From assembly GCA_050747865.1 (NCBI GenBank), contig JBOGJI010000186.1, positions 1-41,232 of the forward strand: a stretch of DNA of 41,232 nucleotides. The letters run 5' to 3'. Source of the DNA: JBOGJI01 sp050747865 (lineage in GTDB: Bacteria > Acidobacteriota > Thermoanaerobaculia > Multivoradales > JAHEKO01). Shown here piece after piece: positions 33,429 through 40,974 of the stretch; position 1 is the stretch's first letter; every line of letters starts with the position of its first letter. The notes under the pieces were generated by a model. That model saw only the letters and a list, made by a program, of their open reading frames with translations. It was not told the DNA's origin and searched no databases. The translations under genes were made by a program, and so were the position numbers.

Positions 33429-34025
33429 ATGGCCTACCTCGAACCGCTAGCAGCCGATGCCCACCCCGAGCTGGCGGACACTTTCGCGGTGTTCGAGCGC
33501 ATCCTCGGGTTCGTGCCCAACTCTCTGCTCACCATGCAGCGCAAGGCCAAGATCGTCGAGGGGTTCGGCGCCCTGACGCGTGCGGTGATGGCGCCTGACG
33601 GGAAGGTCGACCTCGGCTTCAAGCGGCTGATCGCGCACTTCTGCTCGCGGTCCGCCGGCTGCCAGTACTGCATGGCGCATTCGCTGGTGGCCGCGCGGAT
33701 CCACGGCGTCAGCGACCAGAAGGTGGCCGCCGTGTGGGACTACGCCACGTCGCCGCTTTACAGCGAGGCCGAGCGCGCCGCGCTCGACTTCGCGCTGGCA
33801 GCCGGCAGCGTGCCCAACGCCGTCACCCAGCCGATCTTCGACGCCTTGCGGAAGCACTGGGACGAAGAATCGATCGTCGAGATCCTCGCCGTGGTCTGCC
33901 TCTACGGCTTCCTCAACCGCTGGAACGACTCGATGGCGACGACGCTCGAGCCGGCGCCGCATGCCCTCGGCGACCGCGTCCTCACCCGCGGCGGCTGGAC
34001 CGGCGGCAAACACGTGCCGTCGTGA
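33429..34025 (+). CDS. Carboxymuconolactone decarboxylase/AhpD-like protein
   Basis: A 198-aa all-helical protein with the CxxC-x2-H motif C78-QY-C81-MAH84 in RSAGCQYCMAHSLVAARIHG, as in AhpD-type alkylhydroperoxidase cores. Such proteins reduce peroxides through the Cys pair or have unknown roles. FALAAGSVPNAVTQPIFDAL and ESIVEILAVVCLYGFLNRWN are usual in the subfamily. The ATG is preceded by AAGGAGAT. It starts 16 nt after the UvrA-like gene, probably in one operon. Confidence 0.88.
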   Translation: MAYLEPLAADAHPELADTFAVFERILGFVPNSLLTMQRKAKIVEGFGALTRAVMAPDGKVDLGFKRLIAHFCSRSAGCQYCMAHSLVAARIHGVSDQKVAAVWDYATSPLYSEAERAALDFALAAGSVPNAVTQPIFDALRKHWDEESIVEILAVVCLYGFLNRWNDSMATTLEPAPHALGDRVLTRGGWTGGKHVPS

Positions 34026-34099
34026 GTTTGTTCGCGATCTACCCGCTCAAGCCGCCGAATGCTCTGCCGGCACGTGTTGATGAGGCTCGTCGCCGCGTG

Positions 34100-34138
34100 T
34101 TGCCTCGATTTCCAGAAATTCTGATATACTGACAAATA
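34100..34138 (+). promoter_or_regulatory. Leaderless promoter with palindromic operator for the second antitoxin
   Basis: TATACT (34125-34130) is followed by 7 nt and then the antitoxin ATG (34138), so transcription should start at or next to the ATG. TTGCCT (34100-34105) is a possible -35 at a long 19-bp spacing. The palindrome CAGAAATTCTG (34113-34123) lies between them, where bound antitoxin would block RNA polymerase. There is no Shine-Dalgarno sequence. Confidence 0.6.
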
Positions 34139-34425
34139 TGGAAATCCGGACGATCCAGCTACGGGGTCGCGGCTCCCTGACGCTTCCCGCTCCTCTGCGA
34201 GAGCGACACGGCCTGCATGAGGGGGATCCCCTGACGTTGGTCGACCTCGACGGCGTATTTGTCCTGTCGCCCAAGGTCGGCATCGTCGGCAGGCTGGCGC
34301 GAGAGATCGAGTACCTGCGCCGCGAGTCCGGCCTGAGCCTCGACGAGCTGATCATGACCGTGCGCGAGGAGCGGGCACGGTACCACTCCGAGCGCGACGA
34401 TCCGGTTGAGCGAGAAGAGTCCTGA
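34138..34425 (+). CDS. AbrB-type antitoxin
   Basis: A 95-aa protein. Residues 1-45 fit the SpoVT/AbrB fold (MEIRTIQLRGRGSLTLPAPL, HGLHEGDPLTLVDLDGVFVL). The acidic and Arg-rich C-terminal helix (LDELIMTVREERARYHSERD) should bind the toxin. It overlaps the PIN gene by 20 nt. The N-terminus is only loosely similar to the antitoxin at 13286-13579, so the pairs are not a recent duplication. Confidence 0.85.
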   Translation: MEIRTIQLRGRGSLTLPAPLRERHGLHEGDPLTLVDLDGVFVLSPKVGIVGRLAREIEYLRRESGLSLDELIMTVREERARYHSERDDPVEREES

Positions 34426-34888
34426 CGCGGCAGGGCTGCCTCGCGTCTTCGTGGATGCCGACGTGTTGGTCGCGGGCTGCGCCTCGGTCGAGGGCGCGAG
34501 CCACCTGCTGCTCCAGCTCGGCGAGCTCGGCCTGCTCGAAGTGATCGGTTCGGCCCAGGTCCGGGAGGAGGCCGAGAGGGCTCTGGGTCGAAAGCTCCCG
34601 TCGGCGTTGCCGGCGTTTCGACAGCTCGCGGATGCGGCGGTCCACTGGGTCCCGAATCCCCCGACCGACTCCCTTTCGGAGCACGCGGGCCAGGCCCATC
34701 GGGAGGATGTCGCCATCCTGGTCGCCGCCATCCACGCCGAGGCCGACGTATTTCTGACGTTCAATACGCGGCACTACCGGCAGCGCTCGGCACCGCCACA
34801 CATCGAGCGTCCCGGCGCATTCCTCCAGCGTCTTCGAGCCCGCCTTCAAGACCTGGTCGATCCCCAAACGCCGACCGAGTCGGACTGA
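34406..34888 (+). CDS. PIN-domain toxin
   Basis: A 160-aa protein starting with TTG inside the antitoxin gene. PIN acidic residues are Asp17 in VFVDADVLVAG, Glu54/55 in QVREEAERAL and Asp101 in HREDVAILVAA. The fourth position is Asn120 (LTFNTRHY) rather than Asp, which is common in the PIN_3-like group. It probably cleaves RNA when freed from the antitoxin. Confidence 0.85.
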   Translation: MSEKSPDAAGLPRVFVDADVLVAGCASVEGASHLLLQLGELGLLEVIGSAQVREEAERALGRKLPSALPAFRQLADAAVHWVPNPPTDSLSEHAGQAHREDVAILVAAIHAEADVFLTFNTRHYRQRSAPPHIERPGAFLQRLRARLQDLVDPQTPTESD

Positions 34889-34954
34889 GCACACCGCGGG
34901 AGTGTCGATTCAGGGCCGCTCCGTTCGACTTCCAATGACAGGAGGCAACGTACT

Positions 34955-35410
34955 ATGAACACCGAAACCACGCGTCGAGACACGGTAGGTGAGAGCCGCA
35001 GGGCAAAGTCGTTCACACGATTCCTGCCCGCGATCGCTCGAGTTCTGATGGGCGTGCCGTTGATCGTATTCGGGCTCAACGGTTTTCTGAACTTCATCCC
35101 GCCGCCACCCGCTCCTCTGCCGGAGGGCGCAATGGCGTTCCTCGGCGCGCTCGTGCAGACCGGCTACATGATGCAGCTGATCGCGGTGACGCACCTGATC
35201 GTCGGCGTTCTGCTGCTGGCGAATCGGTTCGTGCCGCTGGCCATCGCTCTGTTTGCGCCCTTCATGGTCAACAGCATCGCGTTCCATTCTTTCCTGGAGC
35301 GCTCCGGCTTGCCGATGGCGATCGCGTTCCTGGTCCTGGAGCTCTACCTCGCCTGGAAGTACCGGGAGGCCTTCCGCCCGATGCTCAAGGCGCGCGCCCA
35401 CGTCGCGTAG
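34955..35410 (+). CDS. DoxX-like membrane protein
   Basis: A 151-aa protein with a polar N-terminal 22 residues and four membrane segments. ARVLMGVPLIVFGLNGFLNF and FLGALVQTGYMMQLIAVTHL, then IVGVLLLANRFVPLAIALFA, follow the DoxX family pattern. The role of most members is unknown; some join thiol or sulfur oxidation complexes. The ATG has AGGAGG about 10 nt upstream. Confidence 0.85.
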   Translation: MNTETTRRDTVGESRRAKSFTRFLPAIARVLMGVPLIVFGLNGFLNFIPPPPAPLPEGAMAFLGALVQTGYMMQLIAVTHLIVGVLLLANRFVPLAIALFAPFMVNSIAFHSFLERSGLPMAIAFLVLELYLAWKYREAFRPMLKARAHVA

Positions 35411-35480
35411 TCGGCGAGGCGCTTGCCGGCAAGCGTGCGGATCCCGCCTCCGTCTAGCCGGCGATGAGAGACGTCTGACG

Positions 35481-38282
35481 ATGGAACCCGAGAACCTCCC
35501 CCACGGCGCCCCACGCGCCGCGCGACTCCTCGCTCGCGGGGAGACGCCGGCCGGCGAGATCGAGCTCCCGGGCGTGCTCACCACGAAGCTACGTGTTCCT
35601 CGGGTCCGGCCTGACCATATCGGCCGAGCGCGCCTGGTGGAGCGGCTCGACGAAGACGTGGCGCAGGGATTGGCGCTGGTGTGCACCCCCGCCGGCTGGG
35701 GGAAGACGACGCTGGTCGCCGATTGGGCGGGGCGGACGGGGCGGTTGGTCGCCTGGGTGACGTTGGATCCGGAGGACAACGACCCGGCACGATTCTGGCG
35801 CTACGTCGCCGGAGCGCTGGAGCACGCCGCCGCGGGCGTCGCCGAGCGTGTCCTGCCTCTCCTGGGCCCTCCCAGCGTGGCGTCGGGGCAGGGTGTCGTC
35901 ACCGCCATGGTCAACGCCCTGCATGATCGTCCTGGCGAGCTGGTCCTGGTGCTCGACGACTACCACGTGATCGAGTCGGCGTCGGTCCACGAGGACGTGG
36001 GTTTCCTCCTGGACCGTCTACCGCCGAACCTGCGCGTGGTCCTGGCCACGCGCGCCGATCCGCCGCTGCCGCTGCACCGTCTGCGCGCCGAAGGCCGGCT
36101 CGCCGAGTTGCGGGCTGCCGACCTCCGCTTCACTCTCGAGGAGGCAACCGCCGTGCTGCGACACGCCTGGAGTCTGGACGTGTCCGACCCGGTCGTCGCC
36201 ACGTTGGAGCGACGGACCGAGGGGTGGGCCGCCGGTCTCCAGCTGGCGGCGCTCGCCCTGCGCGAAGAGGTCGACAAGGAGGCGGCCGTGGCGGCGTTCG
36301 CCGGCACCCATCGACACGTGCTCGACTATCTGGCCCAGGAGGTCCTGGCGCGCCTGCCGGAGGACCTGAGGACCTTCCTCCTGGAGGTCTCGATCTTGCG
36401 TTGTCTCTGCGGACCGCTTTGCGCTGCGGTCACCGGTCGCTCCGACGGCCAGGCCCTGCTGGAGGAGATCGAACGCGCCAACCTCTTCCTGTTCCCGCTG
36501 GACGGCGAGCGTCGGTGGTACCGGTTCCATTCCCTGTTCGCCGACGTGCTCCTGGCCCGGCTGTGGGCGAGCCTGGGAGGATGGGTTCCGGGCCTCCATG
36601 CCCGCGCCGCCGCGTGGCACGAGCAGCACGGATGGATCGACGACGCGATTCGCCATGCGCTCGCCGCCGGGGACCCGGCATGTGCGGCCCGCCTGGTCGA
36701 GGAGCACTTGAATGAGATCCTGCGCCGCGGCGAGCGCGGCATCCTCGAGCGCAGGCTCGCGGCGCTGCCGGCCGAGGAGCTGCACGCCCGCCCGGCCTTG
36801 AGCTTCGCGCGCGCCGAGATCCAGTTCCACTTGGGTCACCTGGACGAGGTGGACCGCCTGCTCGCGCAGGCCGACCGCGTCCTGGCGAGCGGTGAGGAAC
36901 CTTCGCGCCAGGAGTTGCCCACCGACGCCGGTCCGGTACGGAGCCCCGAGGCCGCCGTCGCCCTGCTGCGCGCCCGTAATGCCGGTGTGCGCGGGGACGT
37001 CGACCGCATGGCCGAGCATGCGCGCGCGGCGTTGTCGGGGATGTCCGACGAGGAGTACGGCGCCCGCTTCTGGGCACGCTGGCTGTCCGGCGGCGGAGCC
37101 GATTGGATGGCGGGACGCCTGGCGGACGCGGAGCACGCCGCGGCAGCGTTGCTCGCCGAGGCCCGGGCGGGCTCTCCCGGCTATCCCCTGCTGACCTCGT
37201 GTTTCTCCCTCGGCGGCATCCAGCGCGCACGGGGCGAGCTGTCGGCGGCCCTGCGGACCTATCGCGAGAGCCTGCGCATCGCGACCGACGGCGGCCGCTC
37301 GTCCCCGTTCCACGAGGCCGAGGCCCACGGCGGGATCGCCCAGGTGCTCTACCAGCGCAACCAGCTCGACGAGGCGCTGGAGCACCTGGACGAGGCCTTC
37401 GAGCACGGCAGGCAGGTGATCTGGTTCTTCGAGCCCGGCCGCCGCCTGATCACGCAGGGCTGGATTCATCAGGCGCAGGGGGATCCCGGCGCTGCCCTGG
37501 CGACTTTGGACGAGGCTTGCCGGCACCATCCGCATCCGGACATCGCCAGTCTCTGGATCCCGGCGGCGGCGGAGCGGGCCCGGCTGCTGCTCGCACAGGG
37601 CCGACCCGAGGAGGCCGAGAGGTGGGTCGGGGAGCGGGGCCTCTCCGAAGACGACGCCCTGTCCTACCCGCACGAGCGCGACCATCTGGTGCTGGCGCGC
37701 CTGCTCCTCGCACGGCGTGAGCCGGAGCGGGCCGCCCCGCTGCTCGCGCGGCTCGACGCTCTCGCCGAGGCCCAGGGTCGTGTCGACAGCCTGATCGAGA
37801 TCCGCACACTGCGGGCGCTCGCCGACCAGGCAGCGGGAGATCGCCGGGCCGCGTTCGCCTGCCTCGCCGACGCTCTCTCCTTGAGTCGGGCGCAGGAATA
37901 CGTCCGGGTCTTCGTCGACGAAGGTCCGCCCATGGCCGCGCTCCTGGGGAGCCTTCTGCGGGCGGCGCGACGGGATTCGAGGGTCACGATGTCGCCGGCG
38001 GGGCGCCAACACGTCGATCGGATCCTCGGGGCGTTCCCCCATCCTCCGGCACGCCCGGCCGAGGAGCCGCCATGGACCGGCCTCGTCGACCCCTTGACGG
38101 CCCGCGAGCTGGAAGTCCTCCGCCTGATCTCGACGGGGATGCGCAACCGCGAGATCGCCGCCGAGCTGGCGATCGGCCTCGACACAGTCAAGAAGCACCT
38201 GAGCCACGCCTACGACAAGCTCGGCGTACCCAACCGCACGGGAGCGGTCGCCAGGGGTCGCGACCTGGGCCTGATCCCATGA
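35481..38282 (+). CDS. LuxR/MalT-type large ATP-binding transcriptional activator
   Basis: A 933-aa protein. Residues about 60-350 form a STAND-type ATPase: Walker A CTPAGWGKTT (68-77), VLVLDDYHVI as Walker B, and LATRADPPLPLHRLRAEG as in MalT. Residues about 400-850 are helical, TPR-like repeats. The C-terminal LuxR helix-turn-helix lies at about 868-925 (LTARELEVLRLISTGMRNRE, IAAELAIGLDTVKKHLSHAY). Such activators oligomerise with ATP and an inducer and switch on target operons. The frame is open further upstream within the DoxX gene, so ATG 35481 is the reasonable start. The small genes to the right may be targets (inference). Confidence 0.92.
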   Translation: MEPENLPHGAPRAARLLARGETPAGEIELPGVLTTKLRVPRVRPDHIGRARLVERLDEDVAQGLALVCTPAGWGKTTLVADWAGRTGRLVAWVTLDPEDNDPARFWRYVAGALEHAAAGVAERVLPLLGPPSVASGQGVVTAMVNALHDRPGELVLVLDDYHVIESASVHEDVGFLLDRLPPNLRVVLATRADPPLPLHRLRAEGRLAELRAADLRFTLEEATAVLRHAWSLDVSDPVVATLERRTEGWAAGLQLAALALREEVDKEAAVAAFAGTHRHVLDYLAQEVLARLPEDLRTFLLEVSILRCLCGPLCAAVTGRSDGQALLEEIERANLFLFPLDGERRWYRFHSLFADVLLARLWASLGGWVPGLHARAAAWHEQHGWIDDAIRHALAAGDPACAARLVEEHLNEILRRGERGILERRLAALPAEELHARPALSFARAEIQFHLGHLDEVDRLLAQADRVLASGEEPSRQELPTDAGPVRSPEAAVALLRARNAGVRGDVDRMAEHARAALSGMSDEEYGARFWARWLSGGGADWMAGRLADAEHAAAALLAEARAGSPGYPLLTSCFSLGGIQRARGELSAALRTYRESLRIATDGGRSSPFHEAEAHGGIAQVLYQRNQLDEALEHLDEAFEHGRQVIWFFEPGRRLITQGWIHQAQGDPGAALATLDEACRHHPHPDIASLWIPAAAERARLLLAQGRPEEAERWVGERGLSEDDALSYPHERDHLVLARLLLARREPERAAPLLARLDALAEAQGRVDSLIEIRTLRALADQAAGDRRAAFACLADALSLSRAQEYVRVFVDEGPPMAALLGSLLRAARRDSRVTMSPAGRQHVDRILGAFPHPPARPAEEPPWTGLVDPLTARELEVLRLISTGMRNREIAAELAIGLDTVKKHLSHAYDKLGVPNRTGAVARGRDLGLIP

Positions 38283-38302
38283 GAGGCCGCGGAGATCCGC
38301 TC

Positions 38303-38358
38303 GTGTTCCACCTTCGGGTGATGCGCGCGGCGAAGGCCGTACGTAGACTGCGCTCATG
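38303..38358 (+). repeat. 56-bp dispersed repeat, copy 1 (UUCG hairpin plus -10-like box)
   Basis: It matches copy 2 (40253-40308) at 49 of 56 positions, the first 27 without a mismatch. It contains CACC-TTCG-GGTG (38309-38320), a perfect 4-bp stem with a TTCG tetraloop, then GC-rich sequence, TAGACT (38344-38349), 6 nt and ATG (38356-38358). Confidence 0.85.
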
Positions 38359-38360
38359 GC

Positions 38361-38702
38361 ATGCACAAGTACGTCGTCTCCTCCACGCTCACCGACCCGG
38401 AGTGGAACAACACGTCGGTGATCAGCGGCGACCCCGTGCCGGAGATCGCAAGGCTCAAGGAGGCACCCGGCAAGGACATCGTCCAGTACGGATTCGGGCA
38501 GCTCTCGTTCACGCTGCTGGAGCACGGGCTGCTGGACGAGCTGCGCCTTTGGGTGCACCCGCTGTTCGTGGGAAGCGCCGAGCCCAGCGAGCTGCTCTAC
38601 CGGGATTGCCGCGGCGCGATTCTCGAGTTGACGGGCACGACGACGCTCGAGAACGGCGTCGTGATTCTGAACTACCGCTGCGCGGACGGAGCGAAGGACT
38701 GA
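38361..38702 (+). CDS. Dihydrofolate-reductase-family (RibD C-terminal-like) protein, N-terminally truncated
   Basis: A 113-aa protein whose start MHKYVVSSTLTDPEWNNTSV corresponds to the middle of YwjB-type reductases (about 180-190 aa, where KYVVSSTL follows roughly 70 residues). DIVQYGFGQLSFTLLEHGLL and DELRLWVHPLFVGSAEP match the C-terminal half. The N-terminal part with the GRxTYE region and much of the cofactor site is missing, and copy 1 of the 56-bp repeat ends 2 nt before the ATG. It is probably a non-functional relic of a deletion or insertion. No ribosome binding site was seen. Confidence 0.75.
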   Translation: MHKYVVSSTLTDPEWNNTSVISGDPVPEIARLKEAPGKDIVQYGFGQLSFTLLEHGLLDELRLWVHPLFVGSAEPSELLYRDCRGAILELTGTTTLENGVVILNYRCADGAKD

Positions 38703-38725
38703 CCAGTGACCGACGTCCTCGGCAA

Positions 38726-39223
38726 ATGAACACCGACGGTCTCAAGTGCCTTGCCGTGGTCGCCCTCGCTGTCGCTTCGTGCGCGACGCCGAGGTCTACC
38801 AATACAGGAGGATCTTCCGTGGAAGGCTTGTTCGAGGTCAGGAACATTCACGTGTCGATTCATCGCTCCCCTGAGGACGTCTATGCGTTCATCTCCAACG
38901 GGGAGAACATTCCCCGCTGGGCGAACGGCCTGGGAGACGCGGTCCAACGCGTGGACGGCGAATGGGTCGCGCAGGGGCCGATCGGTAACGTCAGGGTGCG
39001 CTTTGCACCGCCGAACGACCTGGGCGTTGCGGACCACGATGTCGCCTTGGAGACGGGACTCACCGTCCACAACCCGATCCGCGTCGTTCCAAACGGAACG
39101 GGCTGCACGGTAGTCTTCACGCTCCTGCGCCTGCCGCACGTGTCCGAGCAGCAGTTCAACGAGGATGCGAGGGCGGTGGAGAAGGATCTCGCGAGCCTGA
39201 AAGCCCTCCTCGAACAGCCGTGA
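38726..39223 (+). CDS. SRPBCC-fold protein, possible lipoprotein
   Basis: The 165-aa form from ATG 38726 begins like a lipoprotein (LKCLAVVALAVASCATPRS) and continues with an SRPBCC (START-like) fold: FEVRNIHVSIHRSPEDVYAF, ENIPRWANGL, and a C-terminal helix (EDARAVEKDLASLKALLEQ). A GTG at 38819 in the same frame has a perfect AGGAGG 7 nt upstream and would give a cytoplasmic 134-aa protein with only the fold. The ATG has no ribosome binding site. Which start is used decides the location. Such folds bind hydrophobic ligands. Confidence 0.72.
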   Translation: MNTDGLKCLAVVALAVASCATPRSTNTGGSSVEGLFEVRNIHVSIHRSPEDVYAFISNGENIPRWANGLGDAVQRVDGEWVAQGPIGNVRVRFAPPNDLGVADHDVALETGLTVHNPIRVVPNGTGCTVVFTLLRLPHVSEQQFNEDARAVEKDLASLKALLEQP

Positions 39224-39266
39224 CGGCGAGGGTGCACCACCAGGAGTCTGATCATGGAGGACGCTG

Positions 39267-39620
39267 ATGGCCAAGTCCACAAATGACCGCCGCATCGACT
39301 ACATCGAGATGAATGTGGCCGACATCGAACGCTCGAAGGCGTTCTATGGGAACGCCTTCGAGTGGACGTTCAGGGACTACGGCCCGACCTACTGCGAGTT
39401 CGCCGATGGTCGATTGACCGGAGGATTCACGACGAACGGGCAGCCAACACCGGGAGGTCCCCTGGTCATCCTGTATGCCGACGATCTCGTCGCCATACAA
39501 CGTCGTGTCGAGGCGGCTGGCGGTCGGATATCGAAGCCGATCTTCGATTTTCCCGGAGGACAGCGCTTCCACTTCCTCGATCCGGACGGCTACGAGCTGG
39601 CCGTGTGGTCGAGGCGGTAG
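39267..39620 (+). CDS. VOC family (glyoxalase/bleomycin-resistance-like) protein
   Basis: A 117-aa protein with two beta-alpha-beta-beta-beta modules: DYIEMNVADIERSKAFYGNA, WTFRDYGPTYCEF, and the C-terminal GQRFHFLDPDGYELAVWSRR. The end resembles glyoxalase-type domains, where the final Glu binds metal. The substrate is unknown. The ATG has GGAGG 7 nt upstream. It lies 43 nt after the SRPBCC gene. Confidence 0.88.
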   Translation: MAKSTNDRRIDYIEMNVADIERSKAFYGNAFEWTFRDYGPTYCEFADGRLTGGFTTNGQPTPGGPLVILYADDLVAIQRRVEAAGGRISKPIFDFPGGQRFHFLDPDGYELAVWSRR

Positions 39621-39719
39621 ACCTCAGACGTGAGCAGGGTGAAGGCGAAGTCATCGCGCTCGGAGGGAGTGAACCGACGGGACCAAGGCACCCCATCTTC
39701 AGAGACGAGGAGAAGAAGT

Positions 39720-40208
39720 ATGTTCGTGCACGCTGCCCCGTACCGGCTCGCGTCGTGGTTCGTCGTGGGGGCCATGGGGGTCATGGCTGCGACCGCGGTC
39801 CCACGATCATCGTCCGCGTCCACGCCGTCGTTCCGGCTTGCCGTGGAAGAGCACCTGAGAGCGGTCTCGTCACGTGACATGGAAGCGCTGTTGCCCACGC
39901 TTACCCACGGTCACGAGCTGACCATGATCGCCCCCGACGGCCACAAGTTCGATACGAGACAACAGTACATCGACTTCCACCGTCAATGGTTTGCGACGCA
40001 GGACGAAGGTGAGTTCGAGTTCGAGATCGTGCGCCTGATCGAATCCCCCGAGCTCGGGCACGCGCTGATCAGGTACCGCTATAGCTCGAGAGATGTGGGG
40101 GGCGAGGTGCGAAGCACGGTGAGCTGGCTCGCCCTGACCTTCACTCTGGAAGGGGATCGCTGGCGCCTGGTATTCGATCAGAACACCCATATCGATGCCG
40201 AACCTTAG
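39720..40208 (+). CDS. Exported SnoaL/NTF2-like (DUF4440-type) protein
   Basis: A 162-aa protein with a signal peptide (LASWFVVGAMGVMAATAVP) and an NTF2-like cone fold: FRLAVEEHLRAVSSRDMEAL, LPTLTHGHELTMIAPDGHKF, VSWLALTFTLEGDRWRLVFD and a last strand with QNTHID. Bacterial members include isomerases and hydrolases as well as ligand-binding proteins without catalysis. The ATG at 39720 has GAGGAG about 7 nt upstream; an earlier in-frame start at 39630 lacks one. Confidence 0.82.
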   Translation: MFVHAAPYRLASWFVVGAMGVMAATAVPRSSSASTPSFRLAVEEHLRAVSSRDMEALLPTLTHGHELTMIAPDGHKFDTRQQYIDFHRQWFATQDEGEFEFEIVRLIESPELGHALIRYRYSSRDVGGEVRSTVSWLALTFTLEGDRWRLVFDQNTHIDAEP

Positions 40209-40252
40209 CCCGCCCATGGCCGCCCTCCAAGAGACCTTGCCGCGCGCCGCCT

Positions 40253-40308
40253 GTGTTCCACCTTCGGGTGATGCGCGCGACGAAGCCCATATATAGATTC
40301 CGCTCATG
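40253..40308 (+). repeat. 56-bp dispersed repeat, copy 2
   Basis: Same layout as copy 1: CACC-TTCG-GGTG at 40259-40270, TAGATT at 40294-40299, then 6 nt and ATG at 40306-40308. Here the ATG opens a 22-codon frame. It lies 44 nt after the stop of the SnoaL-like gene. Confidence 0.85.
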
Positions 40309-40374
40309 TCCGTGGAGACACGCATGCCCGACGATCTTGAGCTCGTGCTCACGGGGGTCTCCGCAAAGCTCTGA
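40306..40374 (+). pseudogene. 22-codon frame beginning at the repeat ATG
   Basis: The frame MSVETRMPDDLELVLTGVSA plus two residues ends at TGA 40374. The -10-like TAGATT six nt before the ATG would allow a leaderless transcript. It is too short for a known domain and may be the surviving start of a deleted gene or chance. Confidence 0.3.
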
Positions 40375-40466
40375 GAGGCCCTCCCGCAGCCGCGAACGGC
40401 CGATCGGGTCAGGACATTTCTACAAGACCGGCGGCGGGGACGGCGATACCGAGTGGCGGAACGTGG

Positions 40467-40799
40467 ATGACGAGGAGCGAGATGTTGAGCAACAGGCACC
40501 GGACTTCGCGGCGCTCAGCAGACGGCGTGGTCATGCGCGCCGCACGGGAAATGGTCATGGAGGGCTTTCCCGCTCTGGTCGAACATTCGGTCGCCATGTT
40601 CCGCCTGCTGGGCGGCGGCGTCATGGGCGACATGGGCAAACCACTGCCAGCTTCGCGCCTCGCCGTTCTGCCGGCGACCTCGCATACGGCCGTCATCACC
40701 CAGACGGAGCTGCTGGTTGCCTTCATCGAGCCCTTCCTGAAGGGCGAGACGCCAAAGGGGTTTTTCGAGGACGCGCCGGGGGGTGAACCGGGAGAATGA
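40467..40799 (+). pseudogene. C-terminal fragment of an alpha/beta hydrolase
   Basis: The 110-aa frame ends with VEHSVAMFRLLGGGVMGDMG, then PLPASRLAVLPATSHTAVIT and LLVAFIEPFLKGE. This is the last 80 residues of alpha/beta hydrolases, where the His in TSH completes the catalytic triad. The nucleophile (GxSxG) part and everything before is missing, and upstream sequence does not supply it in any frame that I can see. A relic is more likely than a functional short protein. Confidence 0.6.
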
Positions 40800-40974
40800 A
40801 CGGGCTGGATGCCGTTGTCCTGTCCATCGCCCTCCGCATATTCCCGCGGCCACGCCACGTCGGAGGGGTTGATCTGTCGATTCGGCCGTGTCCCGTTCGT
40901 CTCAACCATGGACGGAAGGGAGCGCGGCGTGTCATTGCGTCTGCCGGGGGGATCTACATCGGAGGAATCTGACT

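Noticed and set aside
30481..33450. A second reading frame of nearly 1000 codons on the same strand as the UvrA-like gene
   Set aside because: It is Arg/Pro/Ala-rich low-complexity sequence without any domain, while the other frame carries all UvrA motifs. GC-rich codons make such shadow frames stay open by chance.
38282..40974. Integron cassette array made of the small genes
   Set aside because: Small single-domain genes in one orientation suggested cassettes, but I found no paired GTTRRRY/RYYYAAC attC sites between them and no integrase in the window.
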